From: Plantago ovata | Lineage: Eukaryota > Streptophyta > Magnoliopsida > Lamiales > Plantaginaceae | Length of the DNA: 64,000 nucleotides | Assembly: GCA_028274465.1 (NCBI GenBank) | Contig: CM051458.1 | Coordinates: 52,689,253 to 52,753,252, forward strand | Direction of reading: 5' to 3' | Part shown: piece by piece, positions 55,284-64,000 of the stretch | How positions within the stretch are numbered: the first letter of the stretch is position 1 | How the letters are laid out: every line of letters starts with the position of its first letter | Made by a program: the position numbers and the translations under genes | The notes under the pieces: model-generated | What the model saw: the letters and a program-made list of their open reading frames with translations, nothing else | What the model was told of the DNA's origin: nothing | Database searches by the model: none

Positions 55284-56803
55284 TGTTAAGAAACTTGTAA
55301 TTTTGATGAACAGATTACCATGCTAAATTAAGAACAGTCCAGTGATTAGTACTCTTAAGGTCCATAGGAAATTAGAATTTTTAAGGACATTGTAAAAGAG
55401 CAACATTTGATGATGACTTAGTATAGGTACTAGATAGGTTCTTTTGTTTGCTGATGATGTACGTTGTTTGCTGAAACAATCTATTGAAGTATAAGAACCA
55501 CTCAGAAGACTTGAAGACTTGAAGATTTGAAGACAAGAAGACTTGAAGTTTGCTGAGATTTGGTATCTATATAAGGCACATATTAAAGTAAACTAAAGTA
55601 CAGATTTCAGCAAAGCAGAAAACACAAGTGTAATACTTGAGTCTGCTGAGTTGATACAACGTACTAAAGTAACTACATGTGACCTTACTTGCTGAAGTAG
55701 TACTTACATTTGTGCTCCAAGTTTCAAACGTTGAAAAATGTCAAAGAGCATTAAATGAAAGGCATGCCGTTCTGAAAAAGTTGAACACGTTGCTGACAGT
55801 ACCTTCGTAGAATGATAGTGACATTTTTTGGCTCCAGCTTAGAATTTTAAAATTCAAACGGCACCAAGAAATCACTATAAATAGAGACCCTTAGGCAGTG
55901 AAAGAAAGTGTGTCAACAAGGTGATCTTACACTCACTTGTGCTTACAAACTCACATCTTTCTTAAGCTCACTACTGCCTAAAGATCCGACCCAAGACTTA
56001 AACTTGAAACAAAAGCTACTTGTGAAGAAGTAGAACTTTAGCTAAGAAATTGGTTAAGTGTTCTTTCTCCGAAACAAGAAATAGTCTTGACCCCCAGAAA
56101 CAATATACTTATACTGAAAAGTTATTCAATTGAGTTTCTTAAGATCACTTGGTATTAGCTGAAAAGTTAATCTCATAGTGATCTTCACCCAAAACCTCTC
56201 TAACTGATAAAACACCCTTTTACAGGCGTGAAATTCAGGGGGAACTAATCAAGCAACGATTTGCTGATAAGTGTCCCACGTTTGGTGGAGAACAAGATTT
56301 TAGTTCTCTGGATAGGTTGGAAACAAAGCAAGGGTGATTTGGTTTCTGGAATTCTAGTAGATTAGGTGTTGTAAGGAACCTCATCATCTATCTTAGTGAA
56401 TTCAGTCCTAGCAAGGACAAAGTGGACTAGTTGAGGGATTACACCACCCTGAGATACCACTCTAAAGTGTTTGCGTGATTTACTTACTGCATTTACATTT
56501 CAGCAAAGCTTTATTTTTAGTTACTGCTGTTTCTCTGAAAAAGCTTTCACTCAGTAGACTTGTTTTAAATTTGTTTTGTTTAACCTGCTGAGTTGTTGTT
56601 TTATCAAAAGCACTTAATTTCGAAAGACTTCCGCTCTCTGATTATTTAAGTATTAGCAAAACTTACTACTGAACAAGTATCAAGTATCTTGCAGAGAAAT
56701 TTGTATAAAGTATCAGCATAAGCTCTTTACTATAAAGAGAAAAAAATTTACAGACTATTCACCCCCCCCTCTAGTCTCTACTTGTTGTCTAAAGTGACCA
56801 ACA
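55284..56803 (+). repeat. Copia A 3' LTR
   Basis: 1520 bp, TGTTAAGAAAC ... GTGACCAACA. TATA CTATAAATAGAG near 55873, short GAAGACTT repeats, C run before the end. The next bases, CCCAC (56804-56808), should be the right TSD; the left copy is outside the window. Confidence 0.93.
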
Positions 56804-56864
56804 CCCACTGTATCAAGCCCCTCCACACCGCTGCTCATTTACGGGAGATGTTTGCTAATTGCAG

Positions 56865-57062
56865 GGGGCTGGAACTAATTGGTGCAATGTGTATCTACAG
56901 TCCATGGAGGAATTTATCGGTCACGATGGTCACGTCATTTATCGACTGCCCTCCCCCCTATCCTTTGTATGTCCCTTTGAAGGAATGGAAAACTTGTATG
57001 ATCATGCAGCTCACATACATGAACTATCGACCTTGTGTTGCCTGCGACTCGCACGAGACTAG
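56865..57062 (+). CDS. Terminal exon of an unrecognised host gene
   Basis: TTTGCTAATTGCAG^GGG looks like a 3' splice site. The frame after it is open for 65 codons (GAGTNWCNVYLQSMEEFI ... HIHELSTLCCLR) and ends TAG at 57060-57062; upstream the same frame stops at once, inside the presumed intron. Composition and codon use are unlike the retrotransposons. The copia A LTR ends only 61 bp upstream of the exon, so earlier exons would lie beyond the element. I do not recognise the family. Confidence 0.4.
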   Translation, partial: GAGTNWCNVYLQSMEEFIGHDGHVIYRLPSPLSFVCPFEGMENLYDHAAHIHELSTLCCLRLARD

Positions 57063-57418
57063 AAGCTGCTAGGATCTGGCCTTACGTTTCTAGGACCGGG
57101 TGAAGTAAAAAGTTGAATCGAGTTGTCAAAGTAATGCTTCTTAAAAATTGTGAAAGTTCTTTTGTTTTGGAAGAAAAAGTTTCAATACAATTATCGACAT
57201 CCATGTTCATCGATGTGTGCTAGTTCTAGTATATAAGATACCTAAGTGCTCAATGGTGAATTTTGTTAACATGTATGGATTGAACTCTATGTTTACGTGC
57301 TGAAGTTGAACCCTTTTGTGTTTAGTATGTTCTCACTAGACTAATGAGCGCAATTACTCTATCGTTATTGAATCTGTTAATCATGGCCAATTTTTTATCT
57401 GGTGCGGACTTATTGCTT
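57063..57418. other. Presumed 3' UTR and intergenic sequence
   Basis: AT-rich, no ORF of note; probably the 3' UTR of the preceding exon. Confidence 0.4.
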
Positions 57419-58316
57419 ATAAGAACTGACTATGGAATTCTATGTAACAGTTTATCACACCAGAAATATTGACAATTTCATAGCAAGTGCCAAAGATGGA
57501 GTTGCTAATATGGCCTTTCTTACTGATTATACCTATTAATCTGGAATGCAAATTTAATTTTGTATTCTTCTAATACAGCTCCTTCTATGATATTAAACTT
57601 GAATAGACAAATTGACATGGCTAACATTGATCCCCTCCCCCTTTTCTTCATTACATTTACGTGCAAATGTACTAGAGGGGAACATTTCCATTACATAGAG
57701 TTCCTAATCTAGAGCTAAGTCTCATTCACCTTCTTTCAAAGTCTGTAGGATGCCAGATTCATACTAAAGATACATCTGTCAGTTGTTTAGATTGATGTTG
57801 CATTAGAGGATAAATGAGGCCCAAAAGAAAGCAAGTTTTATATCTTCTATATACAGATGCTTCAATTATAAGAACTGACTATGGAATTCTATGTAATAGT
57901 TTATCACACAAGAAATATTGACAATTTTATGGCAATTACCTAAGATGGAGTTGCTAATATGGCATTTCTTACTGATTATACCTATTAATCTGGAATGCAA
58001 ATTTAATTTTGTATTCTTCTAATACAGCTCCTTCTCTGATATTAAACTTTGAATAGACAAATTGACATGGCTAACATTGAGCCCCTCCCCCTTTTATTCA
58101 TTACATCATACTTGCAAATGTACTATAGGGGAACATTTCCATTACATAGAGTTGCTAATCTAGAGCCAAGTCTCATTCACCTTCTTTCAAAGTCTGTAGG
58201 ATGCCAGATTCATACTAAAGATACATTTGTCAGTTGTTTAGATTGATGTTGCATTAGAGGATAAATGAGGCCCAAAAGAAAGCAAGTTTTATATCTTCTA
58301 TATATAGATGCTTCAA
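57419..58316. repeat. Direct tandem duplication, two units of about 449 bp
   Basis: 57419-57867 and 57868-58316 match closely from AAGAACTGACTATGGAATTC through CTTCTATATA.AGATGC, with a few substitutions and short indels. No long ORF is shared. Confidence 0.88.
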
Positions 58317-59310
58317 TTAAAAGAGATTTCAAAGCTCTGAGACATTATGAAGACTGACAGATACATTTGCTTGTAATGCTTGCATTGAGCGCCTAACCAA
58401 TAGATTCATTGCTTCTGCTTGTAAATGTACTACATGGGAGAATTGCCAGAACAGATAAAGGTCTCATCAATCCTAATTCAAAGTAGATAAGGCCCTAGCA
58501 AATTTTTTGGAAAACTAGCTACTCCCATGATGGAGAATTGTAATCGCGCAACTACATTTGCATGGAGAGAGGCAGAAAATGATAGCATTGAGCCCCTCCC
58601 CATGTTCTTTAATACTTCTAACTGCAAATGAACTAGCAAGGGGAACATATCTACTACACAGAGCTGCTAAACTGCAGCTAAGACTCACTAAGCCTATGTC
58701 AAAGTTCTCACCTTACCAGTTGGAAAATTTATCACTAATAAAATGGAACGATTAGACATAAGTTGTGTGCTCAAATGTCTTTGCTTTCAGATTGCACTAA
58801 ACTTTTAATTTGATAGGATGTATTTGGTTTTCACGCAACCACACTTGATTGTATGGAACTTGGTTATCGAACCCAAACCTGCAAAGAAATAGAGATTGCA
58901 AATACAACTTTCTGTCTATTGGATACATCACCTCATACATGAATACTAGTTTTGATAATTGACATGGCTCACCTTGAGCCCAGAACCAATAGCTTCATTA
59001 ATCTCACCTGCTTCTATACTAGGGAGGGAAACTCAACCATTAGATAGAACTCGTAGTATAGGTTCTAAGTCTCCTCATTTATATCACTAAAGTTACATAG
59101 ATGCCAGCTTGATACAGAGAACATCACCTCTGATTCGATTGGACAAAACCTTTATCCTGGGAGCTCATTAGTTTGAGCTTGTACAGTACTCAACACTTGA
59201 CATTTTTAATCTCATTATGAGATGCAAAATGCCTGTTTGTGGGGAACATCTCCATCACATAGACCTCCTAAACCACAGCTAAGTCTCATCAATTTTATAG
59301 CAAAGCTGTG
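58317..59310. repeat. Degenerate relatives of the 449-bp repeat
   Basis: Diverged pieces of the same unit recur at about 58375-58470, 58570-58700, 58960-59110 and 59230-59310 (landmarks TTGAGCCC, GGGGAACAT, TAAGTCTCAT). A second shared word, TTTGGTTTYCACKCAACCACACTTG, appears in shorter matching blocks near 58825 and 59426. Confidence 0.6.
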
Positions 59311-60149
59311 GAGGAGCTAGCTGGAACTTTTATAAGTTTTCTTTGGATGGATTGGACAGAATCTATGCTATCAAATCTCATTACTTTGAGCACACAGGAG
59401 CTTGTAAAGTTGATAGTTTGTGTTTGGTTTCCACTCAACCACACTTGCATAGAAATATACATAGAAAAGTAGTGCTTGAATTGAATTGAAAATTAAATCT
59501 GTTCCTATGCCAAATCCTGGTTTTAACAATTGTCATACTTTAACTTTGAGCCAACTAGTTAGATAGTCTGCAACTCCAGATTGCTAACATTGCTTAACAT
59601 GTCCAAATTGTTATAATGCCTTGCCATTAAGTAGTTTAAGCACACTAAACATTAATCTGCATGCCAATGTAAGCTCCCTTTCTTATAATATAACAGGTGT
59701 GTTCAAGTGCTTGAGATAGTTTCCAGTAACTCACCAGATAGATTAATTGGGTGGAAAATTCAAAGCACCAGACAACTCAGTCTTACCACAAGATACATAT
59801 AATGTACTTGACACACACCTTGGATTTTTTTTATCTTAAAAAGATTTGTTTTAATTACTAAAGATGATTATTCAGCCATACTTCCATCCTAGGTAGTTGA
59901 GAACCATTTACTCCTGCAAATCTGGCCTGTATTCTAGAGAAATGTATTGAAGAATGGTGGCTTATTCCTAGTACTGAGAATCTTGGTATTTGACATGCAT
60001 TAATTCTTCAAGTCCACCAGCTGTATAGTTCAATTTACCTGCCCTATAAATTAGGAGAAGAATAACTTCAGCACTCACCACAAGCACAGCCTTAACTTGA
60101 GAAAAAAAAGGTGAAAGAAAAAATTGCATGTTTGTTATAACCTCTTCAG
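59311..60149. other. Non-coding upstream or intron of the Myb/SANT-like gene
   Basis: AT-rich with no clear coding sequence. CCTCTTCAG at 60141-60149 could be a 3' splice site if the gene has earlier exons. Confidence 0.4.
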
Positions 60150-60172
60150 GAAATCTCATCCCAACACCAAAA

Positions 60173-61054
60173 ATGTCTCCTACAGATGTTAACCGCCTTG
60201 CAACAACAAAACACCAAGATAACGAGTGGTACGATCTTAAGTTTTTGAAGGACCATGCCGAGTCTTTGTTGTTCTCCCTTGAGAAAATTGCTGGCAAAAC
60301 CACAGTGTGGGAGTGGCCTGGGCATATCAATTATGCGATGGGGATCTTAAGGAGCAAACTAGCTGACCGGTTCAAGAAGAACTACACGATCGAAGAGATT
60401 TATGCTGTGATACAAGGCCTGTTACAGAGACACACAATGATGCAGTGGCTGATTCATGAAACTGATTTGGTTTGGGATGCAACGGCCAACAAGTTCTTAG
60501 GCTCTCCCAGCTTTTGGAGAGAGGTGATTGAGGTACATAAAGTCCTTTTCCGATCATACTAATTAAACAATCACACTTTCTTACTGATAGGCTGAAATTT
60601 TACATCTTTTATCTTCCGACTTTGTTGACAGGAGAACAGTAAAGCGTTGGACTACTACGTTGCTGGCGATCCCATGTGTTGTGAGCTAGCTTCCATCTTC
60701 AGGGGCGTAAGCTTTGGAACTGTGGATGACTCTGGAGCGGAGCGCTCAAACTCTGTTGGGGAAGAAAGCAGCGTGAACACTATTTTCCTGTTTCGAAGTG
60801 GGACTTACAAGGATCTAGTTAGCGGAGAGGTCAAGTCGGGCTCTCCAATCAGCAAGGAAGATTATCTTGCGGGCTGTACTCTCCCAGATTCCCCCGGTAA
60901 CTGGAACTTAGGTGTGGGCTCTCCGTCAAGGATCGAACCAAGTAGTTTTGCATCCCCTGCAAACAGCTCTCAGCTTTTAGTGAAGGAGATTGATGAGGAA
61001 GAGTGGGCAAAGTATCGCATCAGGAGTGAGAAGAAATCTGAGGCAAAGAAGTAG
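60173..61054 (+). CDS. Myb/SANT-like DNA-binding domain protein, two exons
   Basis: Exon 60173-60532 joins exon 60632-61054 through a 99-bp GT-AG intron (ATTGAG^GTACAT ... TTGACAG^GAGAAC) in phase 0, giving about 260 residues. The segment VWDATANKFLGSPSFWREVIE joined across the intron to SKALDYYVAGDPMCCELASIF fits the trihelix-like Myb/SANT-like domain common in plants (Myb_DNA-bind_3 type). The C-terminal part is acidic and serine-rich and ends in a lysine-rich tail (EEEWAKYRIRSEKKSEAKK). A role in DNA binding is inferred. The start is uncertain: an in-frame ATG at 60128 exists and earlier exons are possible. Confidence 0.65.
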
Positions 61055-62380
61055 TTGCTTTGGGGCATGGAGGAAGGATCTCTAAAAAAAAGTTCAAGTG
61101 GATGTAGCCCAGCAGTTCGTGCTCAAGGAACTGGTTATTTCACTGCAGGGAAAGTGATCAAGAGGGAGGAGTAATCAGCAAGCAGTGCCACCATTTCCAA
61201 CCACCACCACATTTAATTTCTTAGGAGTAGTTTTTCAATTTCAAGCCTCTTGTTGTCAGCATGTTCTAGTTTACGAGTTTTCTGTTGTTTAACTAAATTG
61301 AATGCATGTGATTGCCAAAACTCACAAAGGTCCTGTTGTGTGGATTATTTTGGCAATGTGAAGAAGTGTAGGGTGGTTGTTAATGAAGATTTAAATGTTT
61401 TCTCAAACTCAGTTTCACAGACATCTTTTACAGCTTTTCAAACTCGGTTTCAAACACAAAATTAACTTTCACAACTTTTGAAACTCAGTTTGCTAAAACT
61501 CAATATCATAGTCTAATTTGCAAACTCAAATTTGATTTGTTTCATTCAAGTGAAATATTGAAATTAACGAATGAGTAAATTCTAAAGGCTTGCATGTTAA
61601 GAACAAATTTTGTAGTGATAAGTAATTGTTAAAAGCTCATATGAAATTTCAATTACTTAGCATTCAATTGTTGTCAAAACTCAACATGATGTAAAACTCA
61701 AACAAAACTATACTCCAGATCGATTTTATCCTTTGATACAGTCAAGTTTTTAAAAAATTTCAAACTAATATTTTACAATTTAGTTCTGTTCCTTTGATTT
61801 TGTAAATAAAATTGGAAATTTACAAGTTTTTTGCACAACTATATTAGTAGAAAACCAGCTACTTTAAGCTTTGCAAGTAACTGGAAGACTTGTGCGCTTG
61901 TTGAGCGCAAGCTCATGCATTTTAATGCCGAATAAACCGTTGTGCTTAATTCGTAAAACTGATGTACACAAGTAACTAGATTTAAATCAAATTTGAACAA
62001 TATATCTAAACAAGTAAGACAAGACTTTGAAGCTCATATTTAACTTTGTCACATAAAGGAGCCATATATTTTTTGCAGACTTATATAGCACAAGGTTTCA
62101 GTTCACCAATCAATCGTTTATAATCATTTGTGTTAAACTTCTTAAATTCATATAAAACTGACAAGTATAAAAGATACTTTGGAGATTGATAACATAATCT
62201 GACAAAAAGAAAAGATACTTAACCATTTAATTCCTCGCAAACAGTACGTCATATTAGTAGACGTTACAAACCCGAACATAGCAACAATAGAGAACTAAAA
62301 ACTGAATGAGAACTAGCACAACCAAATCTAATAACATTGTAATAAATTGCTAAAGATAGACTTCAGTCTTTAACTTAATT
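61055..62380. other. Intergenic, AT-rich
   Basis: It contains the 3' UTR of the Myb/SANT-like gene (to about 61240) and then AT-rich sequence with repeated TTTCAAACTC-like words around 61390-61540. No gene seen on either strand. Confidence 0.5.
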
Positions 62381-62455
62381 TCAGCACATCGATTCAGGTT
62401 GCACGCCTGGGAGTGGATCTTCGGTGATTTCGGGGAGCTCACGCTCATACACCAG
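62381..62455 (-). CDS. Last exon candidate of a minus-strand host gene
   Basis: On the minus strand ATTAG^CTG opens a frame reading ELPEITEDPLPGVQPE and ending TGC TGA (stop at 62383-62381). GC content and codon use stand out from the flanks. It lies directly against the LTR fragment at 62461. It may belong with the exon at 62970-63027, but the phases do not fit simply, so an exon or boundary may be missing. Family not recognised. Confidence 0.35.
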   Translation of the reverse strand: MVYERELPEITEDPLPGVQPESMC

Positions 62456-62460
62456 CTAAT

Positions 62461-62837
62461 TGATGAATGTGTATTTTACACTTTCATTCGAGTCTTTTTC
62501 ACCTATTTTAGCTATCCTCTATGTTAATTTAGCTATATTTTAGTGCATTTTATTAGAATAGTGTCACGTTTCCCTTTAGTCTTTATTTTACAGGTTTTGG
62601 TTGCAAAACGAGGATTTCCGGGCAAATATATTGAAGTTGACAAGGAATTGGTGTTCCAGAAGCCTATTTGGAGTATCTCAAGGTTTCCGGATAGGATTTG
62701 AAGTCTAGGGGTCGAATCTGGAGGTTAGAAGGCCACTAGAAGTCAGAAACCGACTCCGAAAAGAGGAAGATATCCAAAAACGCGTCGAAATGCGTATTTT
62801 CCCGAAAAATACTCCCGGGCGAATCGCCCGGGATGTC
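62461..62837 (+). repeat. Truncated G-family LTR (U3 part only)
   Basis: It begins exactly TGATGAATGTG and matches the G2/G3/G4 LTR for about 375 bp, to the first palindrome (GGGCGAATCGCCCGGGATGT). Then it stops abruptly. The rest of the element is absent. Confidence 0.9.
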
Positions 62838-62969
62838 TCTGTTAAAACCTGAGCTACAAAGGTGATGCTACATACAAAATACAACCATATCCAGAACATA
62901 CTAAAAGGTCCATAATGAAACCAATAGATTATTCTTTAGTAACTTAGAATGGAAAAGGTTGCAACTTAC

Positions 62970-63027
62970 CGGGGAGAGAGGTGTCTTTGGGAAAAAGCAG
63001 AGAACCGCAACCATATTCACCAGCCAT
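62970..63027 (-). CDS. First coding exon of a minus-strand host gene
   Basis: On the minus strand the ATG at 63027 sits in ACCATGGCT context and gives MAGEYGCGSLLFPKDTSLP, followed by CCCCG^GTAAGT, a strong 5' splice site at 62969. Upstream are a CT-rich leader and a TATA box at 63166-63159, so promoter, leader, start and splice donor fall in the right order. Product unknown. Confidence 0.55.
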
Positions 63028-63158
63028 GGTTTAAGGTAAGGGAATGAAGCTTGAGGGAGAGACAAGTAAGGACAAGTTTTGTCTTTCTGGCTCTGGCAAA
63101 TGAGGACGTGAAGTGATGAGGATAGGATTGAGTGAGTAGAGCAAAGGAGTTGGGCTCG

Positions 63159-63166
63159 TATATATA
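63159..63166 (-). promoter_or_regulatory. TATA box of the minus-strand gene
   Basis: CTATATATACG on the minus strand, about 130 bp upstream of the ATG at 63027. Confidence 0.55.
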
Positions 63167-63172
63167 GGTAAA

Positions 63173-63933
63173 TATTGCAGGGTTCTTTCTGTTAGGTGGT
63201 TCTAAGTGGTTGGGATCAAATTTTGAGACAAAGAAAAGTTACTGCAACAAGTGTTATGGCTGCCATACCTTTTGCTTATTCAAACACTCCACCTCTGAAT
63301 CTAAACACAACTTTTTTGGTTGAGTTGCATCTTTAATCAAGGTGCTTCTTCCAATAACAACCCTTGGTTGCATGGATTTTATATATGATTAGCACAGACA
63401 TGTATCCAAAATGACTACAATACAACTTAAAAATTTGTGGTTGTGGATTATATAGTTCCGGTGAATATCTAGTACTAGAATTGTTGCACGATAGTAGTCA
63501 ATATTAATTGTCAACGGTAACAAGTTCTGGACCTATTTTTGAACCAACAGAGCTCAATCAAAAAACATTTTAATGACAAGTTATAGGATTTCACACAACC
63601 TAAAATCATGAATTTCAGGCTAATGATAGACAATTAGGTAGCATCATTCATATCCAAACAATTCACACTTCAGGCATGTATGCTTTCATCACCAAGATAA
63701 TTGATTCTCATACATAATAATAGGCAAATTGTTCATGAAATTGTCACATTACTTTGCCTCAAATACATAGCACATATGTTCTTAATCAAAAATAAAACAA
63801 AATGCAGGTTCCAGTCATTAGTTTGACGTGAATTACTCAGGTATCCACTTCCAAAAGCCATAGTTCGAATAATTTTTTTTGAAAATACTTGCAGTATTAA
63901 AAGGAACCTGCAACCAGTTCTGTAGCAAACTTG
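63173..63933. other. Intergenic promoter region between two minus-strand genes
   Basis: AT-rich, no ORF or repeat recognised. Confidence 0.5.
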
Positions 63934-64000
63934 TTAATCATCCCATGCGTCCTTGTTCATCTTGTATAGCTCCACTTTTAGATACGCTTCACGGTCTACA
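63934..64000 (-). CDS. C-terminal end of a minus-strand gene running off the window
   Basis: On the minus strand the frame is open from the window edge and ends YKMNKDAWDD, stop TAA at 63936-63934. Only 21 codons are visible; higher GC than the flank. Could be a chance frame. Confidence 0.35.
   Translation of the reverse strand, partial: VDREAYLKVELYKMNKDAWDD

Larger units (their letters stand above)
1..56803 (+). mobile_element. Copia element A (Sirevirus-like), old, 5'-truncated by window, hosts all other insertions
   Basis: One Ty1/copia element can be followed in pieces: 1-546, 6061-12226, 13743-15016, 44931-45867 and 54340-56803. At each break the sequence resumes exactly after a foreign LTR element flanked by a 5-bp TSD. 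Order is protease/pre-integrase, integrase, reverse transcriptase and RNase H (to 8836), a palindrome-rich spacer, a long additional ORF (9789-55021), a polypurine tract and a 3' LTR (55284-56803). A long extra ORF after pol is the hallmark of the Sirevirus branch (family knowledge). The 5' LTR and gag lie left of the window. Stops and frameshifts occur throughout, so it is a dead, old copy. Lineage assignment is inferred from layout, not from a tree. Confidence 0.88.

Noticed and set aside
60128-60172. ATG at 60128 as the start of the Myb/SANT-like gene
   Set aside because: It lies upstream of a plausible splice acceptor (60141-60149) in AT-rich sequence; the ATG at 60173 is the more conservative choice, though not proven.

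Overview
The window is plant nuclear DNA, probably from a dicot, judging by the AT-rich intergenic sequence, plant-type intron signals and plant retrotransposon families. About 89% of it (1-56803) is one nested stack of LTR retrotransposons. The remaining 7 kb is lower-copy DNA carrying pieces of four host genes. The stack was resolved from LTR ends, 5-bp target-site duplications (TSDs) and points where one reading frame stops and resumes kilobases later.

Outermost layer: copia element A (1-56803, + strand, 5' part outside the window). It looks Sirevirus-like: Ty1/copia pol, then a spacer full of short palindromes, then a very long additional 3' ORF (aORF), a polypurine tract and a 1.5 kb LTR. 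It is old and full of stops. Inserted into it, in order, are: G1 (547-6060, non-autonomous gypsy-type, TSD CAGTA); a solo copia LTR (12227-13737); G2 (15017-44925, minus strand, TSD ATCTT); and G4 (45868-54334, plus strand, TSD CTGAC). G4's 5' LTR carries a 280-bp Cassandra-type solo LTR with a 5S rRNA-like core (TSD CCCGG). G2 contains the remains of G3, an opposite-strand relative, and G3 contains copia element B (22011-40694), a young relative of A. G2 and G3 now meet in a near-palindromic foldback at about 21190. The B/G3 right junction is a deletion with a 13-bp filler copy.

G1-G4 form one lineage. They have 1.2-1.3 kb LTRs running TGATGAA...TTCATCA, a tRNA-Asp-type primer site and gag or gag-protease only; no reverse transcriptase or integrase is visible, so they must be mobilised in trans. 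Their U3 regions and their internal regions both carry clusters of GGGCGAWTCGCCC-type palindromes. In G2 and G4 the internal cluster precedes what looks like a captured host-gene leader with an intact intron.

Copia B has young LTRs, a long gag with a CCHC knuckle and coiled coil, a damaged pol and a nearly open aORF of about 1,750 codons. The 100-N gap at 29356-29455 separates two overlapping copies of the same B pol segment (25990-29355 and 29456-about 32860) with many single-base indels. This is most likely an unmerged contig overlap and not biology.

Right flank: the terminal exon of an unrecognised + strand gene starts 61 bp after the copia A LTR. It is followed by a tandemly duplicated non-coding stretch, a two-exon gene with a Myb/SANT-like DNA-binding segment (60173-61054), two exon candidates of a minus-strand gene separated by a truncated G-family LTR, and the last codons of another minus-strand gene at the window edge.
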